Below are positions 25,546 to 34,541 of a DNA stretch of 64,000 bases, in pieces (the stretch's first letter is position 1; the number at the start of each line of letters is the position of its first letter). The translations under genes were made by a program, and so were the position numbers. The stretch comes from Labedella populi (GTDB lineage Bacteria > Actinomycetota > Actinomycetes > Actinomycetales > Microbacteriaceae): contig NZ_RZNC01000001.1 in NCBI RefSeq assembly GCF_004078655.1, positions 682,001-746,000 of the forward strand. Reading direction: 5' to 3'. The notes beneath the pieces are model-generated. The model saw only the letters and a list, made by a program, of their open reading frames with translations. It did not search any database and had not been told where the DNA came from.

Positions 25546-25551
25546 AGCGTA
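25546..25551 (-). promoter_or_regulatory. Leaderless -10 box of the histidine kinase gene
   Basis: Minus strand TACGCT-CGACAC-ATG, 6 nt between box and start codon. Confidence 0.5.
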
Positions 25552-25605
25552 TAGAGGCTCGCGGTCGGTCGCGTCCGCCGGGAGGCGGAGACGGAGCGCC
25601 GGTCG

Positions 25606-26071
25606 AGTCACGTCAGCTCCGATCCGGGCGAGCTGTTCGCCGACGGTCCGGGCGGCGACGACCGGGCCGAGCCGGACCTGGCCGTGGAGCTGCCGCGCGA
25701 ACTCGTGGAACTGCGTCGCGCGGAGGATCGTCCACGGCACGACGCCGTCCTCCACGAGCTGCTCCTGCAGAACCTTCCCGGCGTAGTAGCCGTGGGGTGC
25801 GCGGTCACTCCCGACGATCCCGAGCGTCACGTGGTGCGCGACCCCCGCGCGCACTTCCGCGTCGAGCAGCGTCCTCGTGACGGAGCGGAAGAACCCCTCC
25901 GATGCCCGCGCCGACGAGCGCGGAGGTGAGCCCTGCTCCGGAGACGAGGTCGACGCCCGTCGATCGGGTCAGCACGACGGCGTCGTGACCGTCTCGTCGC
26001 AATGCGTCGACGACGAAGCGCCCGACCGTTCCCGTCCCGCCCGCGACGGCGACCCGCTTCGTCTCGTTCAT
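25606..26071 (-). pseudogene. Decayed NmrA-like NAD(P)-binding protein gene
   Basis: A good start (ATG 26071 with AGGGAGCGG) opens MNETKRVAVAGGTGTVGRFV, a Rossmann dinucleotide loop, and runs to SALVGAGIG near 25898. There the sequence jumps into another frame that resumes with GFFRSVTRTLLDAEVRAGVA, then HHVTLGIVGSDRAPHGYYAG and GVVPWTILRATQFHEFARQL. From family knowledge about 20 residues (the region around D-V-x-N) are missing at the junction and the C-terminus is also lost, so this is a relic rather than one sequencing slip. The second frame has no stop before the histidine kinase start. Confidence 0.75.
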
Positions 26072-26165
26072 CCGCTCCCTGTCTCGTTCGCCCGTCGGCC
26101 TCGTGGCCGTCGGGGCATCATCCCGTCCCGGGGGACGGATCGGTCCCGCCCCTCGGCTTTGCGGT

Positions 26166-27191
26166 TCAGGCCGCGCCGAGCTGGCGGCGGGCCTCATCGA
26201 GCGTCTCCATGACGGCGATCGCCTCGTCGAGGCCGTGCAGCGGCGACTCCGAGAGTCCCGCCTGGATGTACCGTGCGGCCGCAGCCGCCTGATAGCAGAG
26301 CGATTGGCGGGCCGGCCGGTCGGCCTCGTCGGTCCACGAGCCGACGAGCGTGCCTGCCGCGTCGTAGAGTCGGACGGTGTCGGCGTCCCAGAACGGGGAG
26401 CCGACCTCGATCCGGCCGCGCGTGCCCGAGATGACCGAGTTCGCGGGGGTCGGTGCGTTGATGCTCGCGCTCAGCAGCGATTGCGCGCCGTCGGGCGAGC
26501 TGAGGACGAGCGCGGCCTGCGCGTCGACGCCAGTCGGCGCGAGCGCTCCGCGGGCGACGACGGCGTCCGGAGTGCCGAGGAGGAAGGACGACCACGCGAC
26601 GACGTAGACGCCGAGGTCGAGCAGGGCGCCACCGGCGAGAGCGGGATCGAAGAGACGGCTCGACGGGTCGAACTCCGCCGCGCCGCCGAAGTCGGCGAAG
26701 ACGATGCGGACGTCGCCGATGGCGTCCGATTCGAGGAGCTGGCGGACGACGTCGCTCTGCGGACGGTACCGCGTCCACATGGCCTCCATCGCGAAGACGC
26801 CGGCCGCCCGGGCCGCCTCGACGATCCGGCGGGCTGCCGCAGCCGTCGGCGCGAGGGGCTTCTCGATGAGGACGTGCTTCCCCGCGTTGATCGCGAGCAG
26901 GGCGTGCTCCTCGTGATGGCTGTGCGGCGAGGCGATGTAGACGATGTCGACGTCCGCATCGGCGACGAGTTCCTCATACGAGCCGTAGGCGCGATCGATG
27001 CCGTGCGCTCGCGCGAACTCCTCGGCGCGCTCGAGGGTGCGCGAGCCGGCGGCGACGACGCGCTGCCCGGTGTGGCGGAGGAGGGAGTCGACGAAGTCGT
27101 TCGCGATCGCCCCCGGCGCGAGGATCCCCCAGCGCAGGATCGGCGCGTCGCGCGGGTCGGGGAAACGGGGGGAGGGCAGCGCTGTCGACAT
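26166..27191 (-). CDS. Gfo/Idh/MocA-family oxidoreductase
   Basis: 341 residues from ATG 27191. The N-terminal Rossmann domain starts RWGILAPGAIANDFVDSL. The family hallmark EKPLAPTAAAA, with the catalytic-region lysine, follows VDIVYIASPHSHHEEHALLA. The C-terminal domain has GGALLDLGVYVVAWSSFLLG and a long beta-sheet. These enzymes use NAD(P) on sugars, cyclitols or dihydrodiols; the dihydrodiol/xylose dehydrogenase subgroup is most similar by eye. Substrate unknown. It appears monocistronic, with the decayed gene downstream. Confidence 0.88.
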   Translation of the reverse strand: MSTALPSPRFPDPRDAPILRWGILAPGAIANDFVDSLLRHTGQRVVAAGSRTLERAEEFARAHGIDRAYGSYEELVADADVDIVYIASPHSHHEEHALLAINAGKHVLIEKPLAPTAAAARRIVEAARAAGVFAMEAMWTRYRPQSDVVRQLLESDAIGDVRIVFADFGGAAEFDPSSRLFDPALAGGALLDLGVYVVAWSSFLLGTPDAVVARGALAPTGVDAQAALVLSSPDGAQSLLSASINAPTPANSVISGTRGRIEVGSPFWDADTVRLYDAAGTLVGSWTDEADRPARQSLCYQAAAAARYIQAGLSESPLHGLDEAIAVMETLDEARRQLGAA

Positions 27192-27260
27192 CGGTGTCTC
27201 TCTCGGCTCGGGATCGCCTTCATCCTGGCATAAGCGCGCGTGCCCGAGACGGTGCGGGAC

Positions 27261-27299
27261 CCGACCGGCCGCCACCTCGCTGGAGTGACGGCCGGTCGG
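27261..27299 (-). terminator. Hairpin terminator of the DUF6421 gene
   Basis: CCGACCGGCCG pairs with its complement across a CAC..GTG-extended stem and a short loop, about 10 nt past the stop at 27310. Confidence 0.65.
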
Positions 27300-27309
27300 C
27301 GGGACGACG

Positions 27310-28740
27310 TCAGCCGCGCCCGGTGATGCCCGACGTCGATGCGATCACGTCGCCCATCTTCTTCTGCAGCGCCTCATAGAACATCGAGAGCGGGAACTCG
27401 TCGTCGAGCACGGCGTCGGTCATGCCGCGCGGTGCGCCGAGGAGCACCTCGTCGGGCAGGCCGCGCTTCCACAGCGAGGCGGGATGCGGCTCGACGACGG
27501 CGGACACGAGCTCATAAGCGGCGAGCCAGTGGGCGACCTTCGGGCGGTCGATGGAGCGCCAGTAGAGCTCGTCGATCGCGTCACCCAGCTCGACCACGAC
27601 GTCGGGCACGGCGTCCCAGTCGATTGCGAGCGACGTGTCGGTCCAGTGCAGGACGCGGTGCTGGTGCAGCCACGCGAACAGCAGCTGGCCGCCGAGACCG
27701 TCGTAGTTGCGCACGCGCGACCCCGTGAGGGTGAACCGGAAGATGCGGTCGAAGATGACCGCGTACTGCACGAGACGCGCGTGCCGAAGTGTCTCGGCCT
27801 CCGCGTCCGAGAGCTCGGCGCGCTCGCGACTCGAGAGATCCTTCTCCAGGCGCACCGACTCGCGGAAGGCCGTGAGATCGCACCGCAGCTCCTCGAGGGA
27901 GTAGAGGAAGAACGGCATCCGCTGCTTGATCATGAACGGATCGAACGGCAGATCGCCGCGCATGTGGGTGCGATCGTGGATGAGGTCCCACATCACGAAC
28001 GTCTCCTCGGCGAGTCGCTGGTCGTCGAGGAGCTCCTGGGCATCGGCCGGCAGCTCGAGCTTCGTGATCTCTGCGGCTTTCCGGACGACGCGGCGGAACC
28101 GTGCCGCTTCGCGATCGGCGAAGATCGCACCCCACGTGAACGTCGGGATGCTGCGCATCGCGACGGTCTCGGGGAAGAGCACGGCGGAGTTCGTGTCGTA
28201 GCCCGGCGTGAAGTCGACGAAACGGATCGGCACGAAGAGGGCGTTCGAGTAATCGCCCGCTTCGAGCGCCCCGATGAACTCAGGCCAGACGACCTCGACG
28301 ATGACGGCTTCGACGAGTCGGTCCGTCGACCCGTTCTGCGTGTACATCGGGAAGATCACGAGGTGGAACTCACCGTCGCGACGCGACGCCTGCGGCTGGA
28401 ACTCGACGAGGGAGTCGAGGAAGTCCGGCACGCCGAAGTCGGCGTCGGCCCATCGCTCGAAGTCGAGCGCGACGGCGTCGAGGTAGGCGCCGTCGGCGGG
28501 GAACAGGGGCGCGAGCTCGCGGATCGACATGACGATGTCCGCGACGTGAGCGCGGGCGGCCTCGTGCGCCGCGGTCTCGGGGATCGAGCCGTCCTTGATC
28601 TGGTGCTCCCGGATCGCGCTCGCGGCGGCCTTGAGCCGCAGCCAGGCCGGTGTGGCGGCGATGTCGTCCCCGGAGAGTCGCACGTCTTCCACGACCTCGG
28701 GCTCGCCGATGATCGCCTGGTTGCTGCGTTCGATGGTCAT
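27310..28740 (-). CDS. DUF6421-family protein, unknown function
   Basis: 476 residues from ATG 28740 with GAGGAGGG upstream. It is a soluble, mostly helical protein with no signal peptide. Recognisable stretches are HLVIFPMYTQNGSTDRLVEA, NALFVPIRFVDFTPGYDTNS, SVRLEKDLSSRERAELSDAE and LLFAWLHQHRVLHWTDTSLA. The repeated histidines (HDRTHMRGDLPFDPFM, HQHRVLHW) could bind metal, which is speculative. The family is widespread in actinobacteria at about this length. The gene stands alone between a terminator and the second palindrome. Confidence 0.75.
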   Translation of the reverse strand: MTIERSNQAIIGEPEVVEDVRLSGDDIAATPAWLRLKAAASAIREHQIKDGSIPETAAHEAARAHVADIVMSIRELAPLFPADGAYLDAVALDFERWADADFGVPDFLDSLVEFQPQASRRDGEFHLVIFPMYTQNGSTDRLVEAVIVEVVWPEFIGALEAGDYSNALFVPIRFVDFTPGYDTNSAVLFPETVAMRSIPTFTWGAIFADREAARFRRVVRKAAEITKLELPADAQELLDDQRLAEETFVMWDLIHDRTHMRGDLPFDPFMIKQRMPFFLYSLEELRCDLTAFRESVRLEKDLSSRERAELSDAEAETLRHARLVQYAVIFDRIFRFTLTGSRVRNYDGLGGQLLFAWLHQHRVLHWTDTSLAIDWDAVPDVVVELGDAIDELYWRSIDRPKVAHWLAAYELVSAVVEPHPASLWKRGLPDEVLLGAPRGMTDAVLDDEFPLSMFYEALQKKMGDVIASTSGITGRG

Positions 28741-28890
28741 GGATCCCTCCTCGGGTGCGCATGGGCTGAGTGAAGGCGAGTGCCCTCTCGGCGAGCGTAT
28801 CCGGGGGAGTCCAAGCGATTCTTTGCCTCTCGCGCACGCCCGCTGCGCACTTCGCCCCCGCCGCGCACGTTTCCCCCTCGTTCCCCTCTC

Positions 28891-28952
28891 TCCCCCCTGA
28901 AAACTTCGCATGTGCACGAAAATTCGTGCACATGCGAAGTTTTCAGGGGGGA
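28891..28952. repeat. Conserved intergenic palindrome, copy 2 (perfect)
   Basis: 62 nt, fully self-complementary apart from the central AA: arms begin TCCCCCCTGAAAACTTCGCA and meet at GAAAATTC. It ends 30 nt beyond the stop codon of the permease gene at 28983 (minus strand). Two base pairs of the stem differ from copies 1 and 3, each with the matching change in the other arm. Confidence 0.95.
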
Positions 28953-28982
28953 GAGGGAGGGAGGTGGGGAGGAGGAGGGGGG

Positions 28983-29861
28983 TCAGGACCAGCGGCGCTT
29001 GACCCAGCGCTCGAAGAGGCCGACGAGCGAATCGGAGAGCTTGCCGAGCACGGCGAGCAGGATGATGACGAAGAAGATGCGATCGATGCGCCCGTTGTTC
29101 TGCGAATCGACGAGGCGGAAGCCGAGTCCCATTGACGACGCGATGAGCTCGGCGGCGACGAGGAACAGCCACGCCTGGGCCAGTGCGAGCCGCAACCCGG
29201 AGATGACCGACGGGATGACCGCCGGCAGCTGGACCGTCGCGAACAGTCGAGGGCCGGTGAACCCGAACGCCCGTCCCGCCTCGACGAGGTGGCGGTCGAC
29301 GTGGCGCAGCGCCGCGGACACCGTTGTGTAGACGGGGAAGAACGCGCCGATCGCGATGAGGATGACTTTCGAGTCCTCGCCGATCTTGAACCACAGGATG
29401 AGCAGCGGCACCCACGCGAGCGACGGAACGGCACGGAGGGCTGCGAGGGTGGGCGACAGCAGGATGTCGCCGATCTTCGAGAGTCCGACCAGCGCTCCTG
29501 CCGTGAGTCCGAGGGCGGCGCCGATCCCGAAACCGAGGAGGACACGCTGCACCGAGATCGCGACGTCCGAGGTGAGCAGGCCGCGCTGGGCCAGGTCGAC
29601 GCCGGCGAGCCACACCTCGGTGGGTGACGGGAGCCGCGACGACGGTACGAGATCACTCGCGCTCACGAGCGTCCAGACAGCGAGGACGAGGATCGGGAGG
29701 ATCGCGCCGGCGACGAGGACGAACCACGTCTTCGACGTGAGCCGACCGGTGCCCCGGGCGAGGAAGGCGCGCCCCGGTCGCGCCTCCGTCGTGTCGTAGG
29801 ACGGGCCCTGCACGCTCACGACACCGGGCACGCGATCGTCGCGCTCACTCTGATAGGTCAT
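28983..29861 (-). CDS. ssuC: ABC transporter permease, sulfonate/taurine/nitrate type
   Basis: 292 residues. After a cytosolic N-terminal tail come six membrane helices (VLVAGAILPILVLAVWTLVS and onward). The EAA loop that contacts the ATPase is RHVDRHLVEAGRAFGFTGPR near residue 185. LPSPTEVW before helix 2 is characteristic of the SsuC/TauC permeases. It is the third gene of an ATPase, binding protein, permease operon. The substrate class (sulfonate, taurine, nitrate or thiamine precursor) cannot be fixed from sequence alone; sulfonate-type is the default. Confidence 0.82.
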   Translation of the reverse strand: MTYQSERDDRVPGVVSVQGPSYDTTEARPGRAFLARGTGRLTSKTWFVLVAGAILPILVLAVWTLVSASDLVPSSRLPSPTEVWLAGVDLAQRGLLTSDVAISVQRVLLGFGIGAALGLTAGALVGLSKIGDILLSPTLAALRAVPSLAWVPLLILWFKIGEDSKVILIAIGAFFPVYTTVSAALRHVDRHLVEAGRAFGFTGPRLFATVQLPAVIPSVISGLRLALAQAWLFLVAAELIASSMGLGFRLVDSQNNGRIDRIFFVIILLAVLGKLSDSLVGLFERWVKRRWS

Positions 29862-29908
29862 GTCCTCCTCCTTCCGCTGTCCCTCGAACTCCGTGGAGTG
29901 TCACGTCT

Positions 29909-29934
29909 GGTCGCTTTTCGGGCCCGAAGCGGCC
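29909..29934 (-). other. Intercistronic inverted repeat in the sulfonate-type operon
   Basis: GGTCGCTT and AAGCGGCC flank the self-complementary CGGGCCCG. It lies in the 112-nt gap between the binding-protein and permease genes and could stabilise the upstream message. Weak evidence. Confidence 0.35.
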
Positions 29935-29973
29935 ACAGATGTCACCTCACGGAAGGTCAGGGGGCTGCCGTGG

Positions 29974-31017
29974 TCAGCCGGCAATGGCTGAGGGGTCGGC
30001 GTTCTCCGCGAAGGACGGCTCGAGGAGGGTGTCGAGGGCCTCGTCCACCGCGTCCTGCGACGCGACGTCGCCCGACTCGACGAAGATCGGACCGATCACC
30101 GACAGCACGTCGAGCTGGGCCTGGCCGGGTACGTTGTCGACGTCGAGATTCGAGCGCTCTTCGATCACCGTCGACGCGACGGTGAGGTCGAGACCGGCGA
30201 CATCGGCGAGAATCTGCGCCGTCTCGTCGGGGTTCGCCTGAGCCCACTCACGCGCCTTCTCGTACGCGTTCACGACGGTCTGCGCGACGTCGGGCTTCTC
30301 GCTGAGGAACTCCTCCGTCGCGTTGAGGAAGCCGTAGCTGTTGAAGTCGACGTTGCGGTAGACAAGCTGAGCCCCGTCTTCCTCGGCCCCCGCCATGATG
30401 GGGTCGAGCCCCGCCCACGCATCGACGGAGCCGTTCGACAGCGCGGTCGCGCCGTCGGCGTGCTGAAGGTTCTCGATGGTGACGTCCGCCGGGTCGACGC
30501 CCGCTTCCTCGAGCGACTGGAGCAGGAAGAAGTACGGGTCGGTGCCCTTCGTCGCGGCGACCTTCTTGCCCGCGAGGTCGGCGACGTCGGTGATGTCCGA
30601 GTCGGCGCCGACGACGAGGGCCGACCACTCCGGCTGCGAGTAGATGTCGATCGTCTGGATGGGGCTGTTATTGGAACGGGCGAGGAGGGCAGCGGATCCG
30701 GCCGTCGAACCGACGTCGATCGCGCCGGCCCGCAGGTTCTCGTTCGCCTTGTTCGACCCGGCGGACTGCACCCAGTTGACCGTGATGTCCTGGTCCTCGA
30801 GCGCGTCCTCGAGCCAACCGTTCTCCTTGATTACGAGGGAGAGAGGGTTGTAGGTCGCGAAGTCGATGTTGAGCGTGCCGCCGGTGGTCTGGCCACCGTC
30901 GCTCGACGCTCCATCGGTCGCCGCGTTCTCTCCCGCGGCGCACCCACTCAGGACGAGCACCGTCGCGGCGGCCGCAGCGGTGAGTGCCGAGAGGGATCGG
31001 GGTCGGATCGTGCTCAT
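29974..31017 (-). CDS. ssuA: ABC transporter substrate-binding lipoprotein, sulfonate/taurine type
   Basis: 347 residues from ATG 31017 with AGGAGC upstream. The signal peptide SALTAAAAATVLVLSGCAAG ends in a lipobox (LSGC), so the mature protein is a membrane-anchored lipoprotein outside the cell. The NMT1/SsuA-like periplasmic fold follows: LNIDFATYNPLSLVIKENGW, AGAIDVGSTAGSAALLARSN, VADLAGKKVAATKGTDPYFF and GSVDAWAGLDPIMAGAEEDG. It delivers ligand to the permease and ATPase of the same operon. Confidence 0.88.
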   Translation of the reverse strand: MSTIRPRSLSALTAAAAATVLVLSGCAAGENAATDGASSDGGQTTGGTLNIDFATYNPLSLVIKENGWLEDALEDQDITVNWVQSAGSNKANENLRAGAIDVGSTAGSAALLARSNNSPIQTIDIYSQPEWSALVVGADSDITDVADLAGKKVAATKGTDPYFFLLQSLEEAGVDPADVTIENLQHADGATALSNGSVDAWAGLDPIMAGAEEDGAQLVYRNVDFNSYGFLNATEEFLSEKPDVAQTVVNAYEKAREWAQANPDETAQILADVAGLDLTVASTVIEERSNLDVDNVPGQAQLDVLSVIGPIFVESGDVASQDAVDEALDTLLEPSFAENADPSAIAG

Positions 31018-31141
31018 GGGTGCTCCTGATGGTCGGTGTGCCGCCGCGTGGTGGCGGGTGTCGGGTGTGCGATGCGGGTGTCGGGGCACCGGTTGCGGGT
31101 GTCGACGAGTGAGGGTGGAGGTGGCGCGGGGTCCGTCGGGA

Positions 31142-32014
31142 TCAGAGGGTCATGCTCGCCCGGTCCGTCCTGACGACACGCGGATCCGCTCCGGCGCCGT
31201 GGCGGTCGATGCCCAATCCGTCGAGTAGCCGCGCCCGCAGTTCGGCGAGTTCGGACGAGCCGCGATCACGCGGCCGCGCACCGGGAACCGTGAGCAGTTC
31301 CGCGATCGTCGCACCCGCCTCGCCGCCGTCGTCGCGAGCGAGCAGGACGACACGGTCGGCGAGTTGCAGGGCCTCGTCCACGTCGTGCGTGACGAGAAGG
31401 ACGGTCGTCGGCTCCGCAGCCAGGATGTCGAGGAGGAGGTCTTGCATCTTGAGCCGGGTGAGCGCGTCGAGTGCACCGAACGGCTCGTCGAGCAGGAGGA
31501 CTCCGGGGTTGCGCGCGAGCGCACGAGCGAGCGACGCGCGCTGGGCCATCCCGCCCGAGATCTCTCGCGGTCGGTGGCCCGCGAAGTCGCCGAGCCCGAC
31601 GAGCTCGATGAGTTTCTCCACTCGGGCCGACCCCGCGGAACGCGGCGTCCCGCGCGGAAGTCCGATCGCGACGTTGTCGTGCACCGTGCGCCACGGCAGG
31701 AGGCGCGGCTCCTGGAATCCCACGGCCGTCCGTGCGTCGATACCGATTACGGGCGAGCCGTCGATGCGCACCTGTCCGGTCGAAGCAGCATCGAGACCGC
31801 CGGTGATCCGCAGCAGCGTCGACTTCCCGCACCCGCTCGTCCCGAGGATCGCCACGACCTCGCCCGGTTCGACGTGCAGTTCGATATCGCGGAGGACGGG
31901 ACGCGCCGGTCCCGATCCCCGTTCCGCAGCGAATGCGCGCCCGACTCCGTCGAAGTCGATGGAGACGGCGCGACTGACGTCGCGAACGGTCTGCCGGGAA
32001 GCTGTCGTGGTCAC
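31142..32014 (-). CDS. ssuB: ABC transporter ATPase, sulfonate/taurine/nitrate type
   Basis: 290 residues from GTG 32014, preceded by GAGAG; a longer frame to 32194 has no support. Walker A GTSGCGKSTLLR, Q-loop GFQEPRLLPWRTVHDNVAIG, signature EISGGMAQRASLARAL, Walker B VLLLDEPFGALDALTR and H-loop VTHDVDEALQLAD are all present; FQEPRLLPW is typical of the SsuB/TauB group. It is the first gene of the operon, 124 nt ahead of the binding-protein gene. Confidence 0.88.
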   Translation of the reverse strand: MTTTASRQTVRDVSRAVSIDFDGVGRAFAAERGSGPARPVLRDIELHVEPGEVVAILGTSGCGKSTLLRITGGLDAASTGQVRIDGSPVIGIDARTAVGFQEPRLLPWRTVHDNVAIGLPRGTPRSAGSARVEKLIELVGLGDFAGHRPREISGGMAQRASLARALARNPGVLLLDEPFGALDALTRLKMQDLLLDILAAEPTTVLLVTHDVDEALQLADRVVLLARDDGGEAGATIAELLTVPGARPRDRGSSELAELRARLLDGLGIDRHGAGADPRVVRTDRASMTL

Positions 32015-32054
32015 GGGGGCTCTCGTCGATGGCGCGGGAACGGAGTGGGACTGC

Positions 32055-32064
32055 CTCAACGCTA
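32055..32064 (-). promoter_or_regulatory. TAGCGTTGAG promoter element of the sulfonate-type operon
   Basis: Minus strand TAGCGTTGAG about 40 nt before the ATPase start, identical to the element at acs and xthA. An A+T-rich block (TTATTACGTATTCT, around 32100-32115) further upstream offers a second possible promoter or operator. Confidence 0.45.
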
Positions 32065-32254
32065 AGCCGACGGGCTCCTCCGCCTCGGATCGCACGAAAG
32101 AATACGTAATAATGCGCCTCCGCCCCCGTTCGCCGGCGGAGCTGCATGACGCCTCCTGCCGGTGGGCCGCGGGAGCGCGGGGTGTTCTCCGCACGGTGCC
32201 CCTGCCGTCCGCTGCTGCCCGAACGGGACGGTGATCACCGCCCCGTTCCGCGAT

Positions 32255-33355
32255 CTACGCCGGGGAGCCGGACCGGGACAAACGAGTGGCTGCCAAGCGC
32301 TCGGCCGAGTCGAGCGTCGTGGTGCCGTCGCGTCGGGCGGTCTCGACGACCTCGGAGAGGGTGTCGCCGATCGCGGCGAGTCGCTCGGGAAGCCGTGACC
32401 GATCCGCGTCGTCACACGCGAGGTGGAGCACGCCTCCCGCGTTCACGATGAAGTCCGGCGCCCAGAGGATGCCGCGCGCCGCGAGTGCTTCGGCCCCCGA
32501 GCGATGAGCGAGCTGGTTGTTGGCCGCGCCCACGACGGCGACGGCCGCGAGGCTCGCGATGACGTCGTCGTTCAGGGCTCCGCCCACTCCGCACGGGACG
32601 AAGAAGTCGGACTCCACGAGGTGCTCGGTGCCGGGGGAGACCCACATCGCGCCGAGTTCCTCGGCGAGCACGCGCCGGGACGGGTCGACGTCGGTCACCG
32701 TGAGGTCGACTCCCGACGTGCTGAGCGAACGGGCGACGAGCGAGCCGACGTGGCCGAGCCCGGAGATCGTGGCGCGCCGCCCGTCGAGTTCCGCGGTGCC
32801 GAAGAGCGATCGCGCGACGGCTCGGATGGAGGCGACGACGCCGGTCGCCGTGGCCTCGCTCGGTTCGCCAACGCCCCCCTGCTCGGCGGGCAGGCCCGTG
32901 ACGTGTTCGGTGCGCTCCGCGACGACGGCCATGTCGGCGGAAGAGGTCCCGACGTCCTCGGCGGTGACGTACGCACCGCCGAGCGACTCGACGGCGTCTC
33001 CGAGGTCGAGCATGGCGGCGCGGCGCCGTTCCCCGTCCAGCCGAGTACCCGCCGGGACGTGGACGACGGCCTTACCGCCGCCGTGCGCCAACCCGGCGCA
33101 CGCGTTCTTGAGCGTCATCCCTTCTGACAGTCGCAAAGCGTCGTCCACCGCCTCGCGCCACGTGAGGTAGGTCCAGACGCGCGCCCCGCCGAGGGCAGGC
33201 CCGAGCGTCGTCGAGTGCACGGCGATGACGATGGTGAGGCCGGAGCGCTCTCCGCGGACCACCACGAGGCGCTCGTGGACCGGCGTGTCGGTCGCGTCGG
33301 CGGGGCCGCTCGACGTCACGGAGGGTGGTTCGGTGGTCGTGGTCAGGGATGTCAT
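32255..33355 (-). CDS. Glu/Leu/Phe/Val dehydrogenase, leucine-dehydrogenase-like
   Basis: 366 residues from ATG 33355 with GAGGAG upstream. The substrate domain has TLGPALGGARVW and the catalytic-lysine region LSEGMTLKNACAGLAHGGGK. The NAD-binding domain carries ISGLGHVGSLVARSL, followed by LTVTDVDPSRRVLAEELGA and VGAANNQLAHRSGAEALAAR. The family deaminates branched-chain or aromatic amino acids to 2-oxo acids with NAD, in the cytosol. Length matches Bacillus-type leucine dehydrogenase. Valine or phenylalanine dehydrogenase is possible. The divergent AEC carrier may export or import a related acid. Confidence 0.88.
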   Translation of the reverse strand: MTSLTTTTEPPSVTSSGPADATDTPVHERLVVVRGERSGLTIVIAVHSTTLGPALGGARVWTYLTWREAVDDALRLSEGMTLKNACAGLAHGGGKAVVHVPAGTRLDGERRRAAMLDLGDAVESLGGAYVTAEDVGTSSADMAVVAERTEHVTGLPAEQGGVGEPSEATATGVVASIRAVARSLFGTAELDGRRATISGLGHVGSLVARSLSTSGVDLTVTDVDPSRRVLAEELGAMWVSPGTEHLVESDFFVPCGVGGALNDDVIASLAAVAVVGAANNQLAHRSGAEALAARGILWAPDFIVNAGGVLHLACDDADRSRLPERLAAIGDTLSEVVETARRDGTTTLDSAERLAATRLSRSGSPA

Positions 33356-33493
33356 CGCAGCTCCTCGTGGGGGTCCTCGTGCTCGGGTCCGAGCGCTCGG
33401 CGAGGGGCGGGTGGCTCCATCGCCGCGACCATCCTTCCACGTCGAGCAGGACTGCGGCGAGACCCTCGACGGCGGTGAGGGGACCGGTCGCCG

Positions 33494-33499
33494 TAGGCT
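33494..33499 (+). promoter_or_regulatory. Leaderless -10 box of the AEC carrier gene
   Basis: TAGGCT, 6 nt, ATG 33506; no ribosome-binding site. Confidence 0.6.
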
Positions 33500-33505
33500 G
33501 AGCGG

Positions 33506-34426
33506 ATGGGAGGCGTGCTGCTCGGGTTCGGGATCATCGGATTCGTCATCGCCGTCGGTTACGTCGCGGCGCGACTCGGGATCGGCGGGCCGGAGGCCGG
33601 CTTCGTCCTCAACCGGATCGCGTTCTTCGTGACGGGACCGGCGCTCCTGTTCACGGTGCTCGCGCGAGCGGACATCGCCGATGTGTTCTCCGTGCCCCTC
33701 CTCGTCGCGCTCATCGCAGCCGTCTCGATGGCGGCGGTCTACCTCGTGATCAACCTGCTGTTCTGGCGTGATCCGCTCGGGCGGGCGACGATCGGGTCGA
33801 TGGCCTCGGGCTACGTCAACGCGAACAACATCGGTCTTCCCGTCGCGGTCTACGTGCTCGGCGACGCCCACTACGTCGCCCCGCTCATCGTGATCCAACT
33901 CGTGATCTTCGCGCCGATCGGGCTCGCCCTCCTCGACATCGAGGCGCGCGGTTCCGCCTCCGTCGGTGGCATCCTCAGCCAGCCGGTGCGGAACCCGCTC
34001 ATCATCGCCTCGCTCACGGGGCTCGTCATCGCCGTGCTCGGAATCGAGGTCCCGGCTCCCGTGATGGCGCCGTTCGAGCTGCTGGGGGGAGCGGCCGTCC
34101 CGCTCATCCTCATGGCCTTCGGCATGTCGCTCTACGGGCAGCGCCCCTTCGCGGCGTCCGAGGGGCGTTCCCGCATCGTCGTCGCGTCGGTGCTCAAGGC
34201 CGTGGTGATGCCGATCATGGCGTGGGTCGTCGCCTCCCTGGGCTTCGGGCTCTCCGGCGCCGAGCTCTTCGCCGTCGTGACCCTGTCCGCTCTCCCCACG
34301 GCGCAGAACATCTTCAACTACGCGAGCCGATACAACCGCGGCGTCGTCCTCGCGCGCGACACGGTGCTCGCGACGACGCTCGCCTCGGTCCCCGTCATCG
34401 TCGTGATCGCGGCGCTGCTCGCCTGA
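33506..34426 (+). CDS. AEC-family transporter (auxin-efflux-carrier-like)
   Basis: 306 residues with about ten membrane helices in two halves, as in the AEC superfamily of malate, auxin-like and 2-oxo-acid carriers. The crossover region is seen in ASGYVNANNIGLPVAVYVLG in the first half and TLSALPTAQNIFNYASRYNR in the second, both containing the family's conserved asparagine or proline turns. It sits in the cytoplasmic membrane. Substrate is unknown; the divergent amino-acid dehydrogenase hints at an amino-acid-derived acid. Confidence 0.88.
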   Translation: MGGVLLGFGIIGFVIAVGYVAARLGIGGPEAGFVLNRIAFFVTGPALLFTVLARADIADVFSVPLLVALIAAVSMAAVYLVINLLFWRDPLGRATIGSMASGYVNANNIGLPVAVYVLGDAHYVAPLIVIQLVIFAPIGLALLDIEARGSASVGGILSQPVRNPLIIASLTGLVIAVLGIEVPAPVMAPFELLGGAAVPLILMAFGMSLYGQRPFAASEGRSRIVVASVLKAVVMPIMAWVVASLGFGLSGAELFAVVTLSALPTAQNIFNYASRYNRGVVLARDTVLATTLASVPVIVVIAALLA

Positions 34427-34541
34427 CCGTTCGCTTGCGGCACGCTCACGCTCACCCCCCCATTCCGACCGTCGAGGGCGACGAACGGGGAGTCACGGTG
34501 GAGGAACCGCGGTGGAACGGCTCGGCTGTCGGGGTGACGGC

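Noticed and set aside
34455..34461. C7 run after the AEC carrier gene, considered as a fifth palindrome
   Set aside because: No complementary G run or GTGCACGAA core follows.
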